The position numbers and the translations under genes are program-made. Below the pieces are notes generated by a model that saw only the letters and a list, made by a program, of their open reading frames with translations, was not told where the DNA came from and made no database searches. Shown one piece after another: positions 7,859-14,965 of a stretch of DNA of 15,667 nucleotides. The stretch covers positions 1-15,667 of the forward strand of contig JAGVMY010000173.1 in NCBI GenBank assembly GCA_020053565.1. The letters run 5' to 3'. Position 1 is the first letter of the stretch; each line of letters starts with the position of its first letter. Origin of the DNA: Thermodesulfovibrionales bacterium. Lineage in GTDB: Bacteria; Nitrospirota; Thermodesulfovibrionia; Thermodesulfovibrionales; SM23-35.

Positions 7859-10800
7859 TTATTCCCCCTTATTCTTCTTCTCCAGAAGTTCAACATCAAG
7901 TCCAAGACTCTGAAGTTCTTTTATTAATACATGGAATGATTCAGGGACACCTGGTTCTAAGATTGCATCGCCCTTTACTATTGCTTCGTACATACGTGCC
8001 CTGCCTGTCACATCATCGCTTTTTACAGTCAGAAACTCCTGAAGTGTATAGGCAGCTCCATATGCCTCAAGTGCCCATACCTCCATTTCACCAAGCCTCT
8101 GGCCTCCAAACTGTGCCTTTCCTCCGAGAGGCTGTTGTGTCACAAGAGAGTATGGACCGATGGAACGGGCATGCATTTTGTCATCAACAAGGTGATGGAG
8201 CTTCATCATATACATGTATCCAACTGTAACATGCCTATCAAATGGTTCACCTGTTCTTCCGTCATAGAGTTTTATTTGACCGGACATCTGAAGGCCTGCC
8301 TTCTTGAGCAGATCCTTTATCTCTGATTCCCTTGCCCCCTCAAATACAGGAGTTGCAACAAAAAGTCCAAGAGCCTTCGCTGCCCAACCAAGATGTGTCT
8401 CGAGTATCTGCCCAACATTCATTCGAGATGGGACACCAAGTGGGTTGAGAACTATATCTACAGGTGTTCCATCTGGAAGATACGGCATCTCTTCCACTGG
8501 CAGTATCATAGCCACTACCCCTTTATTTCCGTGGCGGCCTGCTATTTTATCACCTATCTGGATTCTCCGTTTCATTGCAATATATACCTTTACTACTTTA
8601 TTCACTCCATGGGATAATTCATCACCCATTTTTACCCGAACAATCTTTTCATCATAACGTGATTCAAGGGATCGTATATAATTAATTGCCTCACTTTTTA
8701 TTGCCTCCAACTTCTCATGTATTCCCTCATCTTCAATCTTAATTTTCATGAGATGCTCATCTTTCACACTTTCAAGATGCTCTCCTACAAGCTTCTTCCC
8801 CTTCGGGCATAGCATCTCTCTTGTCTTAGAATCCTTGAGGTCTTCTGAGACTTTTTGGCCAACAAGAAGTTCTCTCATCTTCTTGAACTTTTCCTCTTTT
8901 ACAATTCGTACCTCTTCCTCAAGGTCACGCTGCAACCTCTGTATGTCTTCCTCTTCTATGCTCTTTGCCCTCTCATCTTTTTCTGTTCCTTTTCTTGAAA
9001 ATATCCTCACATCAACCACTATTCCTTCTATCCCTGGTGGTACATAAAGACAGCTCTCTTTTACCTCCTCTGCCTTCTCTCCAAATATTGCCCTGAGGAG
9101 CTTTTCTTCTGGTGTGAGCTGTGTTTCACCTTTAGGTGTCACCTTACCCACAAGGATATCCCCTGGCTTTACTTCTGCACCTGTCCTGATTATTCCACTC
9201 TCGTCAAGGTCTTTTAGCGCTTCTTCACCAACGTTAGGAATATCTCGTGTAATCTCTTCTGGCCCGAGTTTGGTCTCTCTTGCCTCTAATTCAAACTCTT
9301 CTATGTGCACTGATGTTAAGATATCTTCCTTGACAAGCCGTTCGCTAATGAGTATTGCATCTTCAAAATTGAACCCGCCCCATGGCATAAACGCAACGAG
9401 GACATTCTTCCCGAGAGCAAGCTCTCCAAAATCTGTAGACGGTCCATCAGCAAGTATAGTGTTCTTTTCTACTTCGTCACCAACTGTGACTATCGGTTTC
9501 TGATTAATGCTCGTTGCCTGGTTTGATCTCTGGAACTTTATAAGGCTAAATATCTCAACACCCCCTCTATTGTCTTTACTCCTTACCACTATTCTTGATG
9601 CATCAACACTCTCAACAACACCGGCACTCTTCGAAAGGACAAGGGCTCCAGAATCCCTTGCAGCTACATGTTCCATGCCAGTTCCCACAATTGGAGCTTC
9701 TGGCTGCAGGAGTGGTACAGCCTGCCTCTGCATATTAGAGCCCATCAGTGCCCTGTTCGCATCGTCATTTTCAAGGAATGGTATGAGGGAAGCTGAAACA
9801 CCAACAATCTGTTTCGGGGACACATCCATGTACTCAATTTCCTGTGGCAATACCATTCTGAAGTCTCCACCAACCCTTGCAGAAATTGTCTCTCCGATGA
9901 GATTCCCACTTTTATCCACAGGTGAGGTTGCCTCAGCAATGATGTATTTTTCACCATCTATCGCGGAAAGGTATTCTATCTCTTTTGTCACTCTCCCGTT
10001 CAGAACCTTTCTGTAAGGAACCTCAATAAAGCCAAAATCATTTACTCTCGCATATGTTGCTAAGGATGTGATAAGTCCAATATTAGGACCTTCAGGCGTC
10101 TCTATTGGACAAATTCTTCCGTAATGTGTCGGGTGCACATCCCTCACCTCAAAGCCTGCCCGCTCCCTGGTGAGACCACCTGGGCCGAGGGCTGAAAGCC
10201 TTCTTTTATGAGTAATCTCGGACAGAGGATTCGTCTGGTCCATAAACTGACTGAGCTGGCTCGAACCAAAAAATTCTTTTACTGCAGCCATAACAGGCTT
10301 TGCATTTATTAAATCATGAGGCATTGCTGTCTCGAGATCCGTGAGAGTCATCTTCTCCTTTATGGCGCGCTCCATTCTTACCAGTCCTATCCTTAATTGA
10401 TTCTCGAGAAGCTCTCCACATCCTCTAATCCTTCTGTTTCCAAGATGATCTATATCATCAATCTCTCCTTTTCCTGTCCTGAGACCCAAAATATATCTCA
10501 CTATCTCAATTATGTCTTTATCGGTGAGGACCTTGGTTTCGAGCGGTATCTCTATACCAAGCCTCTTATTTATTTTTAACCGTCCCACAGGTGAAAGGTC
10601 ATACCGTTTAGGGTCAAAAAATAATCCATTAAATAATTCTCTTGCAGCATTTAAAGTAGGGGGCTCGCCAGGTCTCAATTTTTTATATATCTCTACAAGT
10701 GCCTCTTCCTGCTTGGTCACCTTGTCAGTCAGGAGGGTATCCCTGAGTGAAGGGAGAAAATGAACATTATCTATAAAAAGGAGGTTGAGAGAATCAATTT

Positions 10801-11791
10801 TAAGAGAAAGAATTTTATTTAAAGCCTCTTCTGTAATAATCTCATTACCCTCGAGTATCACTTCTCCAGTCGATGGATCAATAATGTCTCTTAGAGTAAC
10901 CCTCCCAACAATTTCTTCTTTAGAGATAGGTATTGCCTTAATTCCGGATGCCTCCATCTTTTTGAGAGCACCTCTTGTGATCTTACTCCCTTCCTTCACA
11001 ATTAATTCTCTCGTATCAGGCGAAACTAAGTTCTGGGTAGCTTTGAGACCGATCAATACCTCACTCACAGCCCGCTTATACTTATTGCCCTCTATAGTGA
11101 TTATCTCTATCGGGTAGAAAATTTTTAAAAGATCTTCGTTCGAATAACCAAGGGCCTTAAGGACTATTGTTGCAGGAAGCTTTTTTCTCCTGTCAATCCT
11201 TACATACAGGATGTCCTTTGTATCAAACTCAAAATCCAGCCATGAACCTCGTGAAGGGATTACCCTTGCAGAATAAAGGAGTCTTCCACTGATATGTGTC
11301 TTCCCCTTATCGTGGCTGAAAAATACACCAGGTGAACGGTGAAGCTGACTGACAACAACACGTTCTGTCCCATTAATGATAAAGGTGCCTGTATTGGTCA
11401 TTAATGGCATCTCGCCTATATATACCTTCTCCTCTCTCGATTCCCTTAACCTTTTATTTCCTTTTTGTTCAAGTTCCCAAAGGTTAAGCTTCACCCTGAT
11501 CTTAAGTGTCGCGGCATAGGTAATCCCTTTCTGAAGGCAGTCACGAACACTGAACTTTGGTTCATCCATCATGTAACCTAAAAACTCTATTGAAGCTGTT
11601 TCATTGTAATCCATTATAGGAAATACGCTAAGGAACGCAGCTTGTAAGGCAATTTCCTCCCTTGTGTCTATTGGAACATCCCTTTGCAAAAACTTCTCAT
11701 AAGACCTTTTCTGTATCTCTATGAGGTTAGGGACTTCTAAGAAAGGAGGGACTTTTCCAAAATTTACTCTTTCTCTAAGAACCCTTGCCAT
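7859..11791 (-). CDS. rpoB: DNA-directed RNA polymerase subunit beta (RpoB)
   Basis: A 1310-residue beta subunit forming the active-site cleft with RpoC. The rifampicin pocket (about residues 505-535) reads FFGSSQLSQFMDQ then NPLSEITHKRRLSALGPGG. It keeps the residues equivalent to Q513, D516, H526, R529 and S531 of E. coli, so the enzyme is predicted rifampicin-sensitive. RDVHPTHYGRICPIETPEG follows directly. GDKIAGRHGNKGV marks the catalytic lysine region. A long charged, coiled insertion lies at about 930-1035, before DELSHGVNK, as in Gram-negative enzymes. The C terminus (LGGKAQFGGQRLGEMEVWALEAYGA) is complete. The ATG has AGGAG 4 bases upstream. It follows rplL by 31 bases and is two bases from rpoC. 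Confidence 0.98.
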   Translation of the reverse strand: MARVLRERVNFGKVPPFLEVPNLIEIQKRSYEKFLQRDVPIDTREEIALQAAFLSVFPIMDYNETASIEFLGYMMDEPKFSVRDCLQKGITYAATLKIRVKLNLWELEQKGNKRLRESREEKVYIGEMPLMTNTGTFIINGTERVVVSQLHRSPGVFFSHDKGKTHISGRLLYSARVIPSRGSWLDFEFDTKDILYVRIDRRKKLPATIVLKALGYSNEDLLKIFYPIEIITIEGNKYKRAVSEVLIGLKATQNLVSPDTRELIVKEGSKITRGALKKMEASGIKAIPISKEEIVGRVTLRDIIDPSTGEVILEGNEIITEEALNKILSLKIDSLNLLFIDNVHFLPSLRDTLLTDKVTKQEEALVEIYKKLRPGEPPTLNAARELFNGLFFDPKRYDLSPVGRLKINKRLGIEIPLETKVLTDKDIIEIVRYILGLRTGKGEIDDIDHLGNRRIRGCGELLENQLRIGLVRMERAIKEKMTLTDLETAMPHDLINAKPVMAAVKEFFGSSQLSQFMDQTNPLSEITHKRRLSALGPGGLTRERAGFEVRDVHPTHYGRICPIETPEGPNIGLITSLATYARVNDFGFIEVPYRKVLNGRVTKEIEYLSAIDGEKYIIAEATSPVDKSGNLIGETISARVGGDFRMVLPQEIEYMDVSPKQIVGVSASLIPFLENDDANRALMGSNMQRQAVPLLQPEAPIVGTGMEHVAARDSGALVLSKSAGVVESVDASRIVVRSKDNRGGVEIFSLIKFQRSNQATSINQKPIVTVGDEVEKNTILADGPSTDFGELALGKNVLVAFMPWGGFNFEDAILISERLVKEDILTSVHIEEFELEARETKLGPEEITRDIPNVGEEALKDLDESGIIRTGAEVKPGDILVGKVTPKGETQLTPEEKLLRAIFGEKAEEVKESCLYVPPGIEGIVVDVRIFSRKGTEKDERAKSIEEEDIQRLQRDLEEEVRIVKEEKFKKMRELLVGQKVSEDLKDSKTREMLCPKGKKLVGEHLESVKDEHLMKIKIEDEGIHEKLEAIKSEAINYIRSLESRYDEKIVRVKMGDELSHGVNKVVKVYIAMKRRIQIGDKIAGRHGNKGVVAMILPVEEMPYLPDGTPVDIVLNPLGVPSRMNVGQILETHLGWAAKALGLFVATPVFEGARESEIKDLLKKAGLQMSGQIKLYDGRTGEPFDRHVTVGYMYMMKLHHLVDDKMHARSIGPYSLVTQQPLGGKAQFGGQRLGEMEVWALEAYGAAYTLQEFLTVKSDDVTGRARMYEAIVKGDAILEPGVPESFHVLIKELQSLGLDVELLEKKNKGE

Positions 11792-11801
11792 GTTTCTCCT
11801 T

Positions 11802-11825
11802 ATTACTTAATTACTTACTTAATTA
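11802..11825 (-). repeat. Two tandem 12-base units between rplL and rpoB
   Basis: Read on the minus strand, TAATTAAGTAA(G/T) occurs twice back to back (11825-11814 and 11813-11802), differing only in the last base. The first three bases of the first unit are the rplL stop codon. The pair fills most of the spacer and ends just before the rpoB ribosome binding site. It also supplies several stop codons. Confidence 0.75.
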
Positions 11826-12203
11826 TTTAAGCTCCACTGTTGCACCCTGTTCTTCAAGTTTTGCTTTTATCGAATCTGCTTCCTCTTTTGTGATACCAGT
11901 CTTTACAGGCTTTGGAACACCATCAACAAGCTCTTTTGCCTCTTTAAGTCCGAGTCCTGTAAGTTCTCTTACAACCTTAATAACCTGAATCTTCTTTTCA
12001 CCAGTAGCAGATAGGACCACATCAAAACTTGTTTTCTCCTCAACTGCTGTAGCGGCAGCACCTGGAGCTACTGCAGCAGCCACGGCAATTGGAGCTGATG
12101 CAGTTACACCATATCTCTCCTCGAATTCTTTTATAAATTTTGACATATCGAGGACTGTCATGTTGTCAATAAACTCAAAAACCTGTTCTTTTGTAATAGC
12201 CAT
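11823..12203 (-). CDS. rplL: 50S ribosomal protein L7/L12
   Basis: A 126-residue acidic stalk protein. The N-terminal dimerisation domain (about 1-35, KFIKEFEERYGV) is followed by an alanine-rich hinge (about 36-55). The C-terminal domain (FDVVLSATGEKKIQVIKVVRELTGLGLKEAKELVDGVPKPVK, about 59-102) contacts elongation factors such as the EF-Tu encoded upstream. It binds L10 as dimers. Length is normal. A very strong GAGGAGG ribosome site precedes the ATG, which fits the need for several L12 copies per ribosome, in contrast to the weaker sites elsewhere in the operon. Confidence 0.97.
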   Translation of the reverse strand: MAITKEQVFEFIDNMTVLDMSKFIKEFEERYGVTASAPIAVAAAVAPGAAATAVEEKTSFDVVLSATGEKKIQVIKVVRELTGLGLKEAKELVDGVPKPVKTGITKEEADSIKAKLEEQGATVELK

Positions 12204-12223
12204 TTTTTAACTCCTCCTCTTCA

Positions 12224-12279
12224 TTTAGTAATGCGTGATCAGTGATGCGTTATCTGTTTTAACTTATTACTCATCACGC
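12224..12279 (-). repeat. Degenerate 7-base tandem tract forming an imperfect hairpin (rplJ-rplL)
   Basis: The spacer can be cut into eight consecutive 7-base units that resemble one another or their complements, for example GCGTGAT (12279-12273), CACTGAT (12244-12238) and CACGCAT (12237-12231). The two halves are inverted: 12233-12252 pairs with 12260-12279 at 16 of 20 positions around a 7-base loop. The arm nearest rplJ includes its stop codon (12276-12274). No U-run follows, so it is not an intrinsic terminator. Confidence 0.6.
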
Positions 12280-12792
12280 TTCACGTTTCGTTTTTAATGC
12301 ATTCATTGCATAAGTAAAACTATTTATCGTTGCATTGAGCACAGCAAGACATTTACCGATAGATGCCTGGAACACACCAGCGAGCATGGATAACATAACT
12401 TCCCTTGTTGGCAGTTCAGCAATAGCCTTTATATCTTCTAAAGCACATAACTGCCCTTCGATAATGCCGCTACTGACCTTGAGCTTCTCATTTTTCTTTG
12501 AGTACTCAAGTACCTTTTTTGCTGCCACTACTGGATCTTCGTAGCTGATCGCTATACCCGTAGGACCTTTCATAATATCCTTTGCAACTGATATGGGCGT
12601 CCCTTGAGATGCAATCTTTGCAAGAGTGTTTTTAACCACTTTGTACTTAATGTCCTTATTTCTTAGAAGCTTCCTCAGCTCAGAAAGCTCAGCAACAGTC
12701 AAACCCCTATAATCTGTAAAGATTACTGCTTTTGCTTTATCGAACTCGCTTTTCAGTTCTTCTATAACCTTTTCTTTTTCGTCCTTCTTCAG
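12274..12792 (-). CDS. rplJ: 50S ribosomal protein L10, probable CTG start
   Basis: With the CTG at 12792 the protein has 172 residues and begins MKKDEKEKVIEELKSEF, which matches the usual L10 N terminus. It is followed by AKAVIFTDYRGLTVAELSELR and YKVVKNTLAKIA, the rRNA-binding domain. The C-terminal helix carries the L12 dimers. A GGGAAAGGGGG ribosome site (12809-12799) sits 6 bases before the CTG. The open frame extends 13 more codons to a TTG at 12831, inside rplA; that version adds residues L10 proteins normally lack and has no better ribosome site. Only one base separates rplA's stop from the CTG, so no room exists for the usual L10 leader between the genes. CTG as start is rare, hence the moderate certainty about the exact 5' end. 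Confidence 0.9.
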   Translation of the reverse strand: MKKDEKEKVIEELKSEFDKAKAVIFTDYRGLTVAELSELRKLLRNKDIKYKVVKNTLAKIASQGTPISVAKDIMKGPTGIAISYEDPVVAAKKVLEYSKKNEKLKVSSGIIEGQLCALEDIKAIAELPTREVMLSMLAGVFQASIGKCLAVLNATINSFTYAMNALKTKREA

Positions 12793-12793
12793 C

Positions 12794-13486
12794 TTATACC
12801 CCCTTTCCCAGAGATGCTGTATCAACAGCAATCCCCGGTCCCATAGTTGATGAGATAAATATCTTTTTGAGATATTTACCTTTGCTTGTTGCCGGCTTCG
12901 CCTTCACTATCGAATCAATCACCGCTTTCCCATTATCAATGAGCTTCTGTGTATCAAACGAAACTTTACCAATAGGAACATGCACAATTCCTGCTTTTTC
13001 TGCTTTATATTCCACCTTTCCTGCCTTTATTTCCTTCACTGCCCTTGCAATATCAAAAGTCACTGTGCCAAGTTTTGGATTTGGCATAAGTCCTCGCGGA
13101 CCAAGTATCTTGCCGAGCTTTCCTACGATACCCATAAGATCAGGGGTTGCAACAGCTTTGTCGAAGTCAAGCCACCCTTTGGTTATCTTTTCGATAAGGT
13201 CTTCCGCACCAACAAAATCTGCCCCTGCATCTCTTGCCTCCTTTTCTTTCTCCCCTTTTGCAAAAACCAGAACCCTTACTTTCTTGCCCATACCATGTGG
13301 AAGGACAACCATACCCCTTACCATCTGATCTGATTTCCTCGGATCAACACCAAGATTTACTGCTAAGTCGACCGTTTCATCAAACTTGGTATAAACAGAT
13401 TCCTTCACAAGTTTTATTGCCTCTTCAAACGAATATTCTTTACCCTTTTCGATCTTCTCTTGAGCTGTCATTATCTTTTTACCCAT
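12794..13486 (-). CDS. rplA: 50S ribosomal protein L1
   Basis: A 230-residue protein of the L1 stalk, which gates release of deacylated tRNA from the ribosomal E site. The family signature VGKLGKILGPRGLMPNPKLG lies at residues 121-140. The two-domain layout and length are standard. The ATG at 13486 is 10 bases after the rplK stop, with GAGGGAG close upstream. A second in-frame ATG at residue 6 is possible but not needed. In many bacteria L1 represses its own operon by binding mRNA near rplK; no separate leader for that is visible, as the nusG-rplK gap is only 14 bases. The last codons of rplA double as the ribosome site for rplJ. Confidence 0.97.
   Translation of the reverse strand: MGKKIMTAQEKIEKGKEYSFEEAIKLVKESVYTKFDETVDLAVNLGVDPRKSDQMVRGMVVLPHGMGKKVRVLVFAKGEKEKEARDAGADFVGAEDLIEKITKGWLDFDKAVATPDLMGIVGKLGKILGPRGLMPNPKLGTVTFDIARAVKEIKAGKVEYKAEKAGIVHVPIGKVSFDTQKLIDNGKAVIDSIVKAKPATSKGKYLKKIFISSTMGPGIAVDTASLGKGV
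12799..12809 (-). promoter_or_regulatory. Ribosome binding site that decides the rplJ start
   Basis: The purine run GGGAAAGGGGG lies within the last codons of rplA and is followed by TATAAG and then CTG. The 6-base spacing is ideal for initiation at the CTG (12792-12790) and is the main argument for that start. Confidence 0.7.
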
Positions 13487-13496
13487 TTCTCCCTCT

Positions 13497-13925
13497 TCAA
13501 TCGATTATTTCGATCCCCATGCTTCTCGCGGTACCACTTATTATCTTTACTGCTTCATCTATTGAGTAAGCATTAAGATCTGGAAGCTTTTTCTGCGCTA
13601 TCTCCCTAATCTGCGCAGGTGTCACCTTGCCAACCTTATCCTTATTTGGTATACTTGAACCTTTTATAATTCCCGCTGTCTTCTTCAGGAGATCGGATGC
13701 AGGCGGTGTCTTTGTGACAAATGTGAATGACCTGTCAAAATAAACAGTCAACACTACTGGTATTATTGAATCTCCAAGTACCTGGGTCTGTGCATTAAAT
13801 GCTTTACAGAACTCCATGATATTCACACCATGAGGACCAAGAGCAGGTCCTACTGGTGGCGCAGGGTTTGCCTTTCCTGCAGGTATCTGAAGTTTGACCT
13901 GAGCAATTACTTCCTTCTTCGCCAT
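13497..13925 (-). CDS. rplK: 50S ribosomal protein L11
   Basis: A 142-residue protein of the GTPase-associated centre of the ribosome. The N-terminal domain has AGKANPAPPVGPALGPHGVN (residues 16-35), where family members contact thiostrepton and the factor-binding site, then IMEFCKAFN. The C-terminal rRNA-binding signature DLNAYSIDEAVKIISGTAR occurs at about 116-134. Length and start are standard. GAGGAGGG is found just before the ATG with good spacing. It lies 14 bases after nusG and 10 bases before rplA, the usual nusG-rplK-rplA order. Confidence 0.97.
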   Translation of the reverse strand: MAKKEVIAQVKLQIPAGKANPAPPVGPALGPHGVNIMEFCKAFNAQTQVLGDSIIPVVLTVYFDRSFTFVTKTPPASDLLKKTAGIIKGSSIPNKDKVGKVTPAQIREIAQKKLPDLNAYSIDEAVKIISGTARSMGIEIID

Positions 13926-13939
13926 CTTCTAAACCCTCC

Positions 13940-14464
13940 TCACGCCTTTTCTACTTGGAAAAAATTAAGTTCTACTGGTGTCTGCCGGCCAAATATGCTG
14001 ACCATCACACAGAGCCTCCCATGGTCTATATCAAAATCCTCGACAAAACCAACAAAATTAGTAAAAGGCCCATCAATAATCCTGACACTTCCCCCTTTCT
14101 GAAACTGGGTTTTAATCTGGGGTACGGGTCCTTTTTCTATCTGCTGGACTATCACTGCGACCTCTTCCTCGGAAAGCGGAACAGGTTTTGTCCCACCTAT
14201 AAAACCTGTAACATGCGGTGTGTTCCTGATGATATGCCACGTTTCATCATCCATTTCCAGCTCTATAAGAATATACCCGGGATAAAACTTTTTATAGCTT
14301 TCTTTTTTCTTACCCCCTTTTAACTCAATAACTTTCTCTGAAGGGATAAGTATCCTTGATATTTTATCCTTTAGGCCGCTTTTATCAGCTTTTTCTTCTA
14401 TAGTAAGTTTCACCTTCTCCTCAAAACTTGAATATGTGTGCACTACGTACCAGTTTTTCCCCAT
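13940..14464 (-). CDS. nusG: Transcription elongation/antitermination factor NusG
   Basis: A 174-residue protein with the NGN domain at the N terminus (WYVVHTYSSFEEKVK at 5-19; YPGYILIEL at 61-69; VTGFIGG at 85-91). A linker leads to the C-terminal KOW domain (GGSVRIIDGPFTNFVGFVEDFD, about 124-145). NusG binds RNA polymerase through the NGN domain, and through KOW contacts Rho, NusE or the ribosome. No lineage-specific insertion is seen. It starts four bases after secE, with AAGG as ribosome site. Confidence 0.97.
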   Translation of the reverse strand: MGKNWYVVHTYSSFEEKVKLTIEEKADKSGLKDKISRILIPSEKVIELKGGKKKESYKKFYPGYILIELEMDDETWHIIRNTPHVTGFIGGTKPVPLSEEEVAVIVQQIEKGPVPQIKTQFQKGGSVRIIDGPFTNFVGFVEDFDIDHGRLCVMVSIFGRQTPVELNFFQVEKA

Positions 14465-14468
14465 TGCC

Positions 14469-14654
14469 TTACCTTAGCGCTACCGAGACCAATTTTGAAA
14501 GACCAAGATCAACAACACCCAAGAATAATGAAATAATGACAACGGTGATAATAACGATCCAGACCGAACCGACAAGCTCATCCTTTGATGGGAAAACTAC
14601 TTTCTTTATCTCGGCCTTCACTTCCTTGAAAAATTCCTTTATTTTTTTAATCAT
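14469..14654 (-). CDS. secE: Preprotein translocase subunit SecE
   Basis: A 61-residue, single-span SecE. The cytoplasmic amphipathic helix (KKIKEFFKEVKAEIKKVVFP, residues 3-22) with the conserved VxFPSKDEL region leads into one membrane helix at about 29-50. This short form is typical of most bacteria; E. coli SecE has two more helices. SecE clamps SecY in the inner-membrane translocon. An AAAGG site sits just after a repeat tract and just before the ATG. The position between tRNA-Trp and nusG is the classical one. Confidence 0.95.
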   Translation of the reverse strand: MIKKIKEFFKEVKAEIKKVVFPSKDELVGSVWIVIITVVIISLFLGVVDLGLSKLVSVALR

Positions 14655-14664
14655 AATTTTACCT

Positions 14665-14712
14665 TTTATTTCTTAGTTTCTAAATCTCTTCGTCTCTCAG
14701 TCTCTTAATCTC
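14665..14712 (-). repeat. Six degenerate 8-base tandem units between tRNA-Trp and secE
   Basis: Read on the minus strand, the spacer divides exactly into six 8-base units with consensus GA(G/A)AYTNA. Examples are GAGATTAA (14712-14705), GAGACGAA (14696-14689) and GAAACTAA (14680-14673). Every unit starts GAGA or GAAA. The tract is almost pure purine plus T and leads into the secE ribosome site. Confidence 0.7.
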
Positions 14713-14719
14713 ATTTTTC

Positions 14720-14796
14720 TGGCAGGCCAGGAGGGATTTGAACCCCCAACCCTCGGATTTGGAGTCCGATGCTCTCGCCGTTAGAGCTACTGGCCT
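14720..14796 (-). tRNA. trnW: tRNA-Trp (anticodon CCA), CCA end encoded
   Basis: The minus strand folds into a full cloverleaf. The acceptor stem is AGGCCAG with CTGGCCT (7 perfect pairs), the D stem GCTC with GAGC, the anticodon stem TCGGA with TCCGA around loop CTCCAAA (anticodon CCA), and the T stem GGGGG with CCCTC around TTCAAAT. Discriminator G73 and the A1-U72 pair are as in other tryptophan tRNAs. A CCA tail is encoded (14722-14720). It lies inside the mRNA between rpmG and secE, and its first two bases are also the last two of the rpmG stop codon. Confidence 0.97.
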
Positions 14797-14947
14797 ATGT
14801 CTTTATCTCCTTGTGTGATGTATGCCTCCTGCAATGCCTGCAATATTTTTTTAACTGAAGTTTGTCTGGTGTATTCTTTTTGTTTTTCATACTTGAATAG
14901 TTTCTATTCTTGCACTCTGTACACTGAAATAAAATTATATCCCTCAC
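14795..14947 (-). CDS. rpmG: 50S ribosomal protein L33
   Basis: A 50-residue protein. It begins at GTG (14947) as MRDIILFQCTEC and continues through a lysine/asparagine-rich middle to KKYCRHCRRHTSHKEIK. The two CxxC pairs (residues 9/12 and 36/39) make this the zinc-binding form of L33. Length is typical. A GGAG ribosome site is 10 bases upstream. The start codon choice is supported by the family N terminus. Its UAG stop overlaps the 5' end of tRNA-Trp by two bases. The order tuf-rpmG-trnW-secE-nusG is the common bacterial arrangement. Confidence 0.93.
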   Translation of the reverse strand: MRDIILFQCTECKNRNYSSMKNKKNTPDKLQLKKYCRHCRRHTSHKEIKT

Positions 14948-14965
14948 TGTTGTTTCACTCCGTTG

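Noticed and set aside
12233..12279. rplJ-rplL hairpin as an intrinsic terminator or attenuator
   Set aside because: Four mismatches in 20 pairs and no U-run after the stem; rplL, rpoB and rpoC downstream need to be expressed.
13926..13939. L1-binding operator ahead of rplK
   Set aside because: The gap is 14 bases and holds only the ribosome binding site; any L1 site would have to be inside coding sequence and none was recognised.
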